A stretch of DNA of 64,000 nucleotides from Priestia iocasae. GTDB lineage: Bacteria; Bacillota; Bacilli; Bacillales; Bacillaceae_H. Made by a program: the position numbers and the translations under genes. The notes under the pieces were generated by a model, which was not told where the DNA came from, made no database searches, and saw nothing but the letters and a program-made list of their open reading frames with translations. The stretch lies in contig NZ_JAFBFC010000005.1 of assembly GCF_016909075.1 (NCBI RefSeq), positions 1-64,000 on the forward strand, written 5' to 3'. This document shows positions 51,895 through 60,543 of the stretch, piece after piece; position 1 is the first letter of the stretch; each line of letters starts with the position of its first letter.

Positions 51895-54800
51895 TTACTG
51901 CTTTTGAATTGTTAATGTGTACGGATTGCTGCTTGAACGTAAATCAGCATCTTTTACTTCTACAAAGTATTTTCCTTTTTCTAATGATAACGTATCAATT
52001 TCTTGATCACCCATCATATAATGATCAAGCTTTTTCACGACTTGACCTTTCGCATTATACACCGTCACAACTCCATCTAACTCAACTGGTGTTTGGAACG
52101 TAAATGTGTAGTTTCCTTTTGCAGCAACATCAAACTGATAGTAGTCTTTGTCACCAAATGGTACACCTGCATTTAAGAATGCTTTTGCTTCCCATTTCTT
52201 ATCATTGATTTTCTTTAATGATAATGGTTTAGATGGAATGTTGTTCACCACTTTTGAATGAGCATCTTCATCTTTTGTGTTTAATGCATTCAACGATAAC
52301 TCATAGCCATTGACGTTAGAACCTGTCCAGCTTTCTAAAACAAAGAAGTAGCCCACATCTTTTTTCGCTTTAAACGAGCCAGCTTCAGGTTCATTGCCCC
52401 AGCCTCGATCATAGTACATAGCACTATTAATCTCACTACCATCCATACGCATGTTACCATTTGTATCTTCTACAATGACCGCAAGTGGATCTAACGGTAA
52501 TGTAAAGTGGAATGGTAAGCCTGCTTTTTCAGACGCACTTGCTTGTAACGGATTTAAATAAAAGCCATATAAACTGTCTGCTTGACGATGCTTATAATAG
52601 AACATATCCACGTCGCCTTGCTTCATAAAGTTGCCTTTCACTTTGCTTCCTGTCTTTAATACTTTTGCTTGAATGTCTGTATCGTTATTTTCATGTGCAT
52701 CTGGAAGCTCGTCTTTTAGCTTTTTCGATGTTAGTTTATATGGATCAAATGACAGAGCGCCCATATTGTCTGTCTTAACAAAGTATTGCTTTGACTTATC
52801 TAAATGAAGTGTCGCATGTGCTTTTTCTGCCGAATTTGCATGAAGAATTGGATTTTCTTCAAACCATGAGCTGTATACTTCAAAAATGCTATCTGACTTT
52901 TCATCATATTCGTAAATGGTCATGCTTGGCTGTAAAGTTTTAGACTTATCCATCGCAAACTGATAAACAGCAGATTCATCTAGATTTAACTTGTACCAAT
53001 CTTGGTCACCCATGACTTGGAAATATCCTTCTTGGGTCTGGCCAATCGTCATTTCTTTTGCATTTTCCTTAATAAGCGCAAGCTCTTCTTTTCCGTACTC
53101 GGAGAAGCCAAAGAACATTTCCATATTATATGGATCTGCTAGTACGTTCGTTGATTTTCGATCAAGCTTACTTTGTGGGTTCATCTCTTTCATCATTTCT
53201 TCAATCTCTTCAGGTGTTAGCTCTACCGCTTGAACTGGGAATCCATCTTCATCCTCTGGTAACTCTTTCGTGTCTACTTTTAATTCATATGGTAAAAGTG
53301 CGCCTGCTGATGCAGCTCCTTTCGTGCTCATCATACCGCCAAAGAATAAAAAGTCAAAGATGGATGCAAATGATGTCGCTTCTGAAGAAACTTCTAATAC
53401 GTATTCCATTCCTGGCATTGCTTCAAACGCCAATGATTCTCCCTTACTATAGCCATTCATATTACCTACATATTCAGGATAAGGCCACATTTCTTTCTCA
53501 AACTCTGGTAAATCAGCCGGTGGTTCCTCATTGAACATGTCAGCTGTATAAATTCTTAATTCTGTGTCTAGACCAGGAAGAGCAGACAAATCAACATTTA
53601 GCTTTGTTGGCTTATCAAATGTAAAGGTGTAATAGTGCTTATCTGCTGCATCTTGCTCGCCTAATAATTGCAAGCCTGATTGTTTAAACGGTAGCGATTC
53701 AATTTTAACTGGATTTTCTTTTGTTGCTTTCTCTTCTTGGTTTGGCTGATCTTTCATCACCTTTAATTGGTACGTTGATTTTCCTTCTTTGCTGTAGTTT
53801 TCATTTCGATCGGCTACGCCAATGACTAACGTTCCTTTGCTATCGGCTTTATACAGATATCCTTCTACTTCGCTTTGTTTTACTGTTTGAATTTCAACAG
53901 GTTTACTGCTTTCTGTTTTCCCTTCTGGATAGAAGCGTAGCTCTAGCTTATAGTCGTAGTTTGCCGCTCCTTCTAAAATAGACTGAACATAGTCACCTTT
54001 ATTCACATCTACTTTATACCAATCTTTTTGCTTCATTTCTTTTAACGAACCTGTTTTCGTTACACCCTGCTTTGAAGCGTTAATCGCTACAGCTGTTTTT
54101 AGCACTTCCGCTGCTGTTTTTTCTTTAAACGAAGGAATGTTTTTGGCATCCATCTTTAAAGCAGCTACTGGATCGATTAATCCATGACCATAATCTAGGT
54201 CAAACCCTTTACTACCTAAGTCCTTCGCTGTTTGTTGTAGAATGTAATTCACTTGATACGAATCTAGCTTTGGATATTTTGACTTAATAAGTGAAGCCAC
54301 ACCGGCTACGATTGGAGATGACATCGATGTCCCACTCATGTTAGCAAATGTTGAACCTTTGAATGGTGTGTAAAGCGATGAATAGACATTTTCACCTGGT
54401 GCCACAACATCAATCCCTGGACCATATGTTGAAAAGTATGCTTTTTGGTTTTTATCGTTTGTTGCCCCAACACTAATGACCCCGTCAAACGATGCTGGAT
54501 ATTCATATTCCATATTTCCACTATTCCCCGCAGCTGCAACAACAACAATTCCTTTATCAACAGCCTTTTTAACAGCGCCTTTAATAATTGGAGACTCATA
54601 AAAGCTACCAATACTCATATTAATGACGTTCGCACCTTGTTCAATGGCATGCAAAATCCCATCTGCCACTACATAATCACTTGCTCCTAGCATTCCACTG
54701 AATACATCAATTGGTAAAATGGATGCATTAGGGTTTACACCTTTTCCACCTACTCCATTATTCGCTTCACTGGCAATAATGCCAGCTACATGAGTACCGT

Positions 54801-55404
54801 GTTCAGCTGGAGAGCCTGGATTGGCTGGATCAGAAACGTTGTACGGAGCTAATACTTTATTTTTCAACTCAGGGTGATTCACATCAATTCCTGTGTCAAT
54901 AACCGCGACTTTCACTTTGTTTTCCCCTGCAAGTGTTAGTGCTTTGTCAATTTGAAGCAAGGATAAGTGATACATTTCTTTTGCTTTCGGATCTGCTTGC
55001 CCACCTAATAATTCAACCTTCACACTCGGTACTGCACTGTGTACACCACTTGCCTTACGATAGTTTGTTAAAGTAGATTCAAGCTTCTTCCCTTTTTGTA
55101 ATTTCACCACATCATACCCAAACTCAGGATATGTACGAATAACTTGTCCACCAAGGCGACGGTGATCAGCTACTGACAGCTTTTTGCTGTATTTAACGAT
55201 GATAGTGTCTTCGCTATATTTTTTCATTTCTTCTTGCTTTTGTTTATAAAGTAACTTGCTCTTTTCTTTTGCGGATAAGCCTAATCGCTCTTTCACATCA
55301 TATTCTGGCTTCTCCACACTAGCTGGTGCGGCTGATACAACACTCGGAACAACTAATGATGAAGCGATACTAGCGACAACAGCTCTCTTTTTCCAGTGAT
55401 TCAT
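51895..55404 (-). CDS. Large secreted subtilisin-like serine protease (S8) with PPC-type domains
   Basis: The 1169-residue protein has a signal peptide (1-25), a prodomain (about 60-135), an S8 catalytic domain with D170 (VKVAVIDTGID), H202 (EHGTHVAGI) and S360 (SGTSMSSP), and a long C-terminal region (about 420-1169). That region holds four or more bacterial prepeptidase-like (PPC) beta domains, seen in the recurring DWYK, DKHYYTFTF, DWYKLNLDE, DVDMFYYKH and DKDYYQFDV motifs. No SLH motif or LPXTG is present, so it is probably released or held by other means. It is transcribed alone, with a perfect ECF-type promoter upstream, suggesting a role under envelope stress. Confidence 0.93.
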   Translation of the reverse strand: MNHWKKRAVVASIASSLVVPSVVSAAPASVEKPEYDVKERLGLSAKEKSKLLYKQKQEEMKKYSEDTIIVKYSKKLSVADHRRLGGQVIRTYPEFGYDVVKLQKGKKLESTLTNYRKASGVHSAVPSVKVELLGGQADPKAKEMYHLSLLQIDKALTLAGENKVKVAVIDTGIDVNHPELKNKVLAPYNVSDPANPGSPAEHGTHVAGIIASEANNGVGGKGVNPNASILPIDVFSGMLGASDYVVADGILHAIEQGANVINMSIGSFYESPIIKGAVKKAVDKGIVVVAAAGNSGNMEYEYPASFDGVISVGATNDKNQKAYFSTYGPGIDVVAPGENVYSSLYTPFKGSTFANMSGTSMSSPIVAGVASLIKSKYPKLDSYQVNYILQQTAKDLGSKGFDLDYGHGLIDPVAALKMDAKNIPSFKEKTAAEVLKTAVAINASKQGVTKTGSLKEMKQKDWYKVDVNKGDYVQSILEGAANYDYKLELRFYPEGKTESSKPVEIQTVKQSEVEGYLYKADSKGTLVIGVADRNENYSKEGKSTYQLKVMKDQPNQEEKATKENPVKIESLPFKQSGLQLLGEQDAADKHYYTFTFDKPTKLNVDLSALPGLDTELRIYTADMFNEEPPADLPEFEKEMWPYPEYVGNMNGYSKGESLAFEAMPGMEYVLEVSSEATSFASIFDFLFFGGMMSTKGAASAGALLPYELKVDTKELPEDEDGFPVQAVELTPEEIEEMMKEMNPQSKLDRKSTNVLADPYNMEMFFGFSEYGKEELALIKENAKEMTIGQTQEGYFQVMGDQDWYKLNLDESAVYQFAMDKSKTLQPSMTIYEYDEKSDSIFEVYSSWFEENPILHANSAEKAHATLHLDKSKQYFVKTDNMGALSFDPYKLTSKKLKDELPDAHENNDTDIQAKVLKTGSKVKGNFMKQGDVDMFYYKHRQADSLYGFYLNPLQASASEKAGLPFHFTLPLDPLAVIVEDTNGNMRMDGSEINSAMYYDRGWGNEPEAGSFKAKKDVGYFFVLESWTGSNVNGYELSLNALNTKDEDAHSKVVNNIPSKPLSLKKINDKKWEAKAFLNAGVPFGDKDYYQFDVAAKGNYTFTFQTPVELDGVVTVYNAKGQVVKKLDHYMMGDQEIDTLSLEKGKYFVEVKDADLRSSSNPYTLTIQKQ

Positions 55405-55452
55405 TTCTCAAAAGCCCCCTGTTAATTACAAAATTTTTCCTACTCTACTATA

Positions 55453-55478
55453 GACGTATATAATAGGTAAAAGTTTCA
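55453..55478 (-). promoter_or_regulatory. ECF-type promoter of the large subtilase
   Basis: On the minus strand TGAAAC and CGTC are separated by exactly 16 bp, matching the ECF consensus of SigV/SigM/SigW-type factors (the CGTC end favours SigM or SigV over SigW). It lies 49 bp upstream of the start codon. Confidence 0.65.
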
Positions 55479-55600
55479 TATAAATATATTTTTTTCTAAT
55501 TAATAGTTAAATAGAACTAAATCGCTCTTCTATTCCTAAAATTGGATATGGAATTACAGATAGACTTTGCCAATTTAAGATGAAAGTGGAATTGAACAAT

Positions 55601-55608
55601 GCTATACT
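55601..55608 (+). promoter_or_regulatory. Extended -10 promoter of secA2
   Basis: TGC-TATACT (TG at 55600-55601, TATACT at 55603-55608) is an extended -10 element about 40 bp upstream of the secA2 start codon. No matching -35 box is evident. Confidence 0.45.
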
Positions 55609-55647
55609 AAACCTAGAAAATTAGTTAGAAAGGCTAGGAGAAGAAAG

Positions 55648-58017
55648 ATGTTATCTTACATCAAAAAAATGATTGGTGACAGCCAAGAAAAGCGCATCAA
55701 AAAATACTACAAGTTAGTAGAAGAGATTAACGCTCTTGAAGATCAGTTCGCTGCGCTCTCAGATGAAGAGCTACAACATAAAACAGTGATGTTTAAAGAA
55801 CAATTACAGAACGGTAAAACGATTATTGATATTCGCACAGAAGCATTTGCCACTGTTCGGGAAGCCGCAAAACGCGTGGTAAATATGAGACACTTTGACG
55901 TTCAGCTCATTGGAGGTCTTGTTTTATCAGAAGGAAACATTGCGGAAATGCCTACCGGAGAAGGTAAAACGCTCGTCGCTTCTCTTCCTAGCTACTTACG
56001 TGCGCTAGAAGGAAAAGGTGTGCATGTTATCACAGTGAACGACTACTTAGCAAAGCGTGACCGAGAGCTAATTGGACAAATTCATGAATTTCTAGGCTTA
56101 ACGGTTGGACTTAACTTACCAATGATGGGGCTAGAAGAAAAGCAGCAAGCGTATCAAGCAGATATTACATATGGAGTTGGGAATGAGTTTGGCTTTGATC
56201 ACCTACGTGATAACATGGTGTATGAAAGCACTCAACGCGTACAACGTCCTTATCACTTTGCCATTGTCGATGAAGTGGATAGTGTGTTAATCGATGAAGC
56301 CAAAACACCTCTAATCATCGCCGGAAAGAGTGGAGTAAGTGCAAACTTCCACCAGCTATGCACTCGTATTGCGAAAACGTTTAAACGTGACGCAGACTAT
56401 CATTTCGATGAAGAAACAAAGGCGACAAGCTTTACAGATGAAGGAATTGAAAAAATTGAAAAAGGGTTTGGCATTGAAAATCTTTATGAGCTTCAGCACC
56501 AAACGCTTTATCATTACATGATTCAAGCTCTACGTGCACACGTCATGTTTACACGTGATGTGGATTACATCGTACAGGATCATAAGATTTTACTCGTTGA
56601 TATGTTCACAGGGCGCCCAATGGAAGGACGCACATTAAGCAACGGTCTTCATCAAGCCATTGAGGCAAAAGAAGGCGTGGAAATTACAGAAGAAAACAAG
56701 ACACAAGCATCCATTACCATTCAGAACTACTTCCGTTTGTACCCAACTCTTTCTGGGATGACAGGTACAGCAAAGACGGAAGAAAAAGAATTTCAAGAAT
56801 TATATGGGATGGACGTTATCCAAATTCCAACCAACCGCTCCATTCAACGTGAAGATCAAACGGACCGTGTGTACGCAACAATTGATCAAAAGTATCAAGC
56901 AATGGCACTTGAAGCAAAACGTGTTCACGAAACAGGACAGCCTGTTTTAATTGGGACAACGTCGATTCTTCAGTCTGAGAAAGTAGCCGACTACTTAAAA
57001 GAAATTGGCCTTTCGTATCAATTGCTTAATGCAAAAAGTGTCGAGCAAGAAGTTGATCTCATTTCACGTGCAGGAGAAAGGCATCAAGTCACGATTGCGA
57101 CAAACATGGCTGGACGTGGAACAGATATTAAGCTTGGTGAAGGTGTCGAAGAGTTAGGTGGTCTATTCGTTCTTGGAACAGAGCGCCATGAGTCTCGTCG
57201 CATTGATAACCAGTTAAAAGGTCGTTCTGGCCGTCAAGGTGATCCAGGTCGCTCACAATTCTTCATTTCAATTGAAGACGAGATGTTCCGTCGCTTTGCC
57301 AAAGACGAAACCGAGAAATTTGAACAAACAATGAAAACAGACGATACAGGACTGATTTTAAATAGCAAGATAACGGAGTTTGTTGACCGTGTTCAACGTA
57401 TTTGCGAAGGGAGTAACTATGCCGTACGCGAATACAATCTAAAGCTAGACAATGTGATTAACGAGCAGCGTGGGGTTATTTATTCACTTCGCGATAAAGT
57501 ACTCGCTTCTGATGACATCGTGTCGATCGTAGAGCCAATGGTTTCATCACACGCAGACTACATCACAAACGAGTACTGCCCAGAGGATTTACTTCCGGAA
57601 GATTGGGACGTGCAAGCTTTAGCACAAGAAATGAACGATATTCTTGTTCATCAAGAAGTGACATTACCACAAACGGTACATGACCGCGAAGAAATTGAAC
57701 AGGTTCTGTCACCAGCTATCAGTGATTATGTAACTGCGCTACAGCCTTATAAAGAGGATGAAGCGTTCCAGCGTGCATTAAAGCCTCTTCTATTGAATGT
57801 CATTGATGCAGAATGGATTAAGCACCTTGAAGCAATGGAACGTTTAAAAGAAGGAATTGGGTTACGAGGCTATAGCCAAGAAGATCCGATGCGCCAATAT
57901 CAGCGTGAAGGCTTAGAGTTGTTTACGATGTCTTATCATCAATTAGAGAAAGTAGCGGTTCAGCAGCTCTCTGCTTTAATTGAAGCGACAGAAGAAGCAC
58001 GACAAACGAACTTATAA
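55648..58017 (+). CDS. secA2: Accessory Sec ATPase SecA2
   Basis: The 789-residue cytoplasmic ATPase has the SecA helicase core: Walker A MPTGEGKT (about 101-108), Walker B IVDEVDS (about 206-212), SGMTGTAKTEEKEF, TNMAGRGTDIKL and DNQLKGRSGRQGDPG. It is shorter than housekeeping SecA (about 840 residues) and lacks the C-terminal cysteine-rich zinc site, as usual for SecA2. In B. anthracis SecA2 with SlaP exports S-layer proteins. Here the slaP-like gene is 18 bp downstream and S-layer genes are upstream, so the same role is expected. The housekeeping secA must lie elsewhere in the genome. Confidence 0.93.
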   Translation: MLSYIKKMIGDSQEKRIKKYYKLVEEINALEDQFAALSDEELQHKTVMFKEQLQNGKTIIDIRTEAFATVREAAKRVVNMRHFDVQLIGGLVLSEGNIAEMPTGEGKTLVASLPSYLRALEGKGVHVITVNDYLAKRDRELIGQIHEFLGLTVGLNLPMMGLEEKQQAYQADITYGVGNEFGFDHLRDNMVYESTQRVQRPYHFAIVDEVDSVLIDEAKTPLIIAGKSGVSANFHQLCTRIAKTFKRDADYHFDEETKATSFTDEGIEKIEKGFGIENLYELQHQTLYHYMIQALRAHVMFTRDVDYIVQDHKILLVDMFTGRPMEGRTLSNGLHQAIEAKEGVEITEENKTQASITIQNYFRLYPTLSGMTGTAKTEEKEFQELYGMDVIQIPTNRSIQREDQTDRVYATIDQKYQAMALEAKRVHETGQPVLIGTTSILQSEKVADYLKEIGLSYQLLNAKSVEQEVDLISRAGERHQVTIATNMAGRGTDIKLGEGVEELGGLFVLGTERHESRRIDNQLKGRSGRQGDPGRSQFFISIEDEMFRRFAKDETEKFEQTMKTDDTGLILNSKITEFVDRVQRICEGSNYAVREYNLKLDNVINEQRGVIYSLRDKVLASDDIVSIVEPMVSSHADYITNEYCPEDLLPEDWDVQALAQEMNDILVHQEVTLPQTVHDREEIEQVLSPAISDYVTALQPYKEDEAFQRALKPLLLNVIDAEWIKHLEAMERLKEGIGLRGYSQEDPMRQYQREGLELFTMSYHQLEKVAVQQLSALIEATEEARQTNL

Positions 58018-58035
58018 TCATAACGGAGGTTACTC

Positions 58036-58932
58036 ATGCTTTCATTTTTCAAACGAAAAGGTAAAAACCCTAAAAAGCAAGGTTTAGATAGCACGGTCGA
58101 GTCAAAAGATATTGTGGCCATTGAGGAATCTGCCACAACAGAAGAAGAAGTGCAAACAACCTTATCCATTCACCCAGATTGGAATGTATCAGAAGAAGAC
58201 CGTTACATTTATCAGTTCATGCACAATAGCTGTGATCCGTTAAAACCAAATCAACTTTCTTTATCAGGTCTTGATTTACATCGTGAAGAAGGAACGGAAC
58301 GCGTGATTGTGACAGCACTTGTTCGTAACAGCCTTTCACAAACGGTTCGTCTACAAGCTACACCACTTGTTTTAATTGGATCAAACAATGAAATTCTTGC
58401 AAAAAAGACATTTGACTTAGAAGCAATCGGTGAAATCCCAGAAAGATCAAGCCGTCCATGGCATTTTGCTTTTGAAAAGGAAACACTCCTTACAGATACA
58501 CTGCCAGAAAATGAGTGGAAATTAGCGTTTCAGTTAAAGCCATCTCACAAGCTTGATTTAGAAGAGTCTTGGCAAAAGTCATTAGCTCCTGAACAACAAG
58601 CTTCATTAAAAGAACTTGTTGAAACGAAATTACCAGCTTTAAACGAAGGTGAAGTAAACTTTATGGGTCTGCAAGCCAATCGTCCAGAGGATAAAAGTTT
58701 ACACGTTACGATCTTAATTCGAAACGGTAGCGAAAAGGACTTAACACTGCAACAGCTTCCTCTTTTTGTTGAAGATGCTACAGGTGAAGTGGTAGCAACC
58801 GGTGGATTTAAGCTTGATAACTTAACGGTAAAAGCTTATACAACAAAGCCGTGGACCTTTATCTTCCCTGCTGAACTTGTTCAGAAAGAAGACATTGATT
58901 TAAGTAAGTGGAGAGCATACGCGAAGCAATAA
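58036..58932 (+). CDS. slaP: Accessory Sec system S-layer assembly protein SlaP-like
   Basis: The 298-residue soluble protein has no signal peptide or membrane segment. It has a basic N-terminus (FKRKGKNPKKQG), then two related domains of about 120 residues each. VIVTALVRNSLSQTVRLQ and FDLEAIGEIPERSSRPWHFAF in the first echo VTILIRNGSEKDLTLQ and FKLDNLTVKAYTTKPWTFIF in the second. This twin-repeat layout and the place behind secA2 match SlaP, which supports secretion of S-layer proteins by SecA2. It starts after ACGGAGG and is followed by a strong terminator. Confidence 0.9.
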   Translation: MLSFFKRKGKNPKKQGLDSTVESKDIVAIEESATTEEEVQTTLSIHPDWNVSEEDRYIYQFMHNSCDPLKPNQLSLSGLDLHREEGTERVIVTALVRNSLSQTVRLQATPLVLIGSNNEILAKKTFDLEAIGEIPERSSRPWHFAFEKETLLTDTLPENEWKLAFQLKPSHKLDLEESWQKSLAPEQQASLKELVETKLPALNEGEVNFMGLQANRPEDKSLHVTILIRNGSEKDLTLQQLPLFVEDATGEVVATGGFKLDNLTVKAYTTKPWTFIFPAELVQKEDIDLSKWRAYAKQ

Positions 58933-58941
58933 AAAGGATGA

Positions 58942-58988
58942 AAAATCCCATGCCGTCAACCTATTGGATTGATGGCATGGGATTTATT
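58942..58988 (+). terminator. Terminator of secA2-slaP
   Basis: AAATCCCATGCC pairs with GGCATGGGATTT and adjacent TCAA with TTGA, followed by ATTTTTAT. Confidence 0.9.
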
Positions 58989-59030
58989 TTTATATACCTT
59001 TTTCACATACATCTTAAAATAAAAAAAATG

Positions 59031-59065
59031 AGAAAAACGCCTAATTTGTTAGGCGTTTTTCTCAT
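59031..59065. terminator. Second, bidirectional terminator
   Basis: AGAAAAACGCCTAA and TTAGGCGTTTTTCT form a perfect 14-bp stem around TTTG. It can stop the Wzy-like operon from the right and leftover secA2-slaP read-through from the left. Further right, a 7-bp inverted repeat CGAGGTT/AACCTCG (59079-59134) with a long loop remains unexplained. Confidence 0.88.
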
Positions 59066-59229
59066 TGGGCTACCAACCGAGGTTATTATTTCAAAAGAAG
59101 GAAATATTTCTCTCTACTGTTATTTTATCACCGAAACCTCGATTGGACAATTGCTTTTTTTGAATTTCTTAAATTATTTTTGATCATACTTACTCAGTAT
59201 GAAACGTGGCAGCTTGCGTGTTTTCTAGC

Positions 59230-60543
59230 TTATGCTTTGAGCTTTTCACGATCTTGCTCAATGCTTGTCGAAGCAATCGCATAGGCAATCATTAACAAGA
59301 ACACAAGGTCTAGTAAACCTGTATGAATGGAGATAACAAAAATGGTTAAGACAAATCCATATGCTAATGATTGATACGATTTTACGCCTGTACGCTGCAT
59401 TTGATTATAAATCATCGCTAGCACTGCTCCGTATAATGCAAAGCCAAGCGCAACAGCAATATATCCACCTTCAATAAAGAACTGACCAACAAGGGTTGGC
59501 GTTGTTGTACGACCTGGACGCGTCACGTACTTTCCTTCATCAACTGTTCGTTCATTTACAACTTCCGTAATCGTCATACGAGGTGATGTTTGCTCACCTG
59601 GTAACACCGTTGAGAAGATGCCTGCATGAAGGCTTCCATACATGTAGCCATTATCCCCTGTGTGATCCATAATCTTACTAACAACGATACGTCCTGTTAC
59701 CATTTCACTTGTCAGCGCACGTACCCATTTCGGTGTACTATTGATCTCACGGATGAGTTCTAAGTCTTTTGATACCTCTTCCTCTTCACGAGGTTGCTCA
59801 ACTTTCGGACCTTCACGGCTGTTGAACTTTTGTGTTGTATCTTCCGTTACAATACGGAACAAGCCGAATAACGAGAATGTGACGCCAATAACAATCATGA
59901 ATAGAATAAGCCAAGATGTTTTAATCCGCTTCACAATGTAGTGGAATACAATTAACGACGTAAAGAACATCACAGCGATCGGTGTACGATATCCCATTAA
60001 AATAAATGCAACAAACACAAATGCTAATAAAATTAAGTAAAACACCTTGCGTTTTGATGTTAGTTCTTTTTCTTTAATGACGCGATAGCAAATTAAGAAA
60101 ATAACAGCAAACCATAAGAATGAACTTAAAAAGTTCAGCTTTGGATCTAGGTTACGACGAACAGATTCGTCTGTAATCCCAATTTGACCAGTCGCTAGCA
60201 TAATGATGTAACTAACAAGACCAATAATTCCTAATAAATATAAAAAGTAAATCGTTTTCCCTTTTAAGAAGCTAAGACCAAATGCCGGAAATGTCCACCC
60301 TAACTTTTGTACAGCATAAACTGCAAGGTAATAAGCGGCTAGTCCAACTAGAATCGGCCATAAAATATTTTCATGAGCTTCAAAATACTCAATTCGACCA
60401 AAGTCAAAAATACTTAAAAAGAAGTAAATGACTAAGATAGCCGGAAAGAATATATAGGGAGAAAATACATCGTGCTTGTTAATAGCTTGAATAAGTCGAT
60501 TGTTTTTAAACATATTCTTTACAGGGTAAGGTTGTTTACCCAC
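59230..60543 (-). CDS. Wzy-like polysaccharide polymerase
   Basis: This 437-residue integral membrane protein has about 11-12 helices and a large extracellular loop (about 235-340: STPKWVRALTSEMVTGR, GDNGYMYGSLHAGIFSTVLPG) as in O-antigen polymerase proteins. Conserved sequence is low in this family, so the call rests on topology, the loop and location. Such enzymes join lipid-linked repeats outside the membrane. The start is a GTG directly after the stop of the flippase gene, with GGAGG only three bases away. An internal ATG (residue 11) is possible. It ends an operon with flippase, TagA/WecG and the dehydrogenase. Confidence 0.72.
   Translation of the reverse strand: MGKQPYPVKNMFKNNRLIQAINKHDVFSPYIFFPAILVIYFFLSIFDFGRIEYFEAHENILWPILVGLAAYYLAVYAVQKLGWTFPAFGLSFLKGKTIYFLYLLGIIGLVSYIIMLATGQIGITDESVRRNLDPKLNFLSSFLWFAVIFLICYRVIKEKELTSKRKVFYLILLAFVFVAFILMGYRTPIAVMFFTSLIVFHYIVKRIKTSWLILFMIVIGVTFSLFGLFRIVTEDTTQKFNSREGPKVEQPREEEEVSKDLELIREINSTPKWVRALTSEMVTGRIVVSKIMDHTGDNGYMYGSLHAGIFSTVLPGEQTSPRMTITEVVNERTVDEGKYVTRPGRTTTPTLVGQFFIEGGYIAVALGFALYGAVLAMIYNQMQRTGVKSYQSLAYGFVLTIFVISIHTGLLDLVFLLMIAYAIASTSIEQDREKLKA

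Noticed and set aside
58908-59183. 91-codon plus-strand frame after slaP
   Set aside because: It overlaps the end of slaP and crosses two strong terminators.
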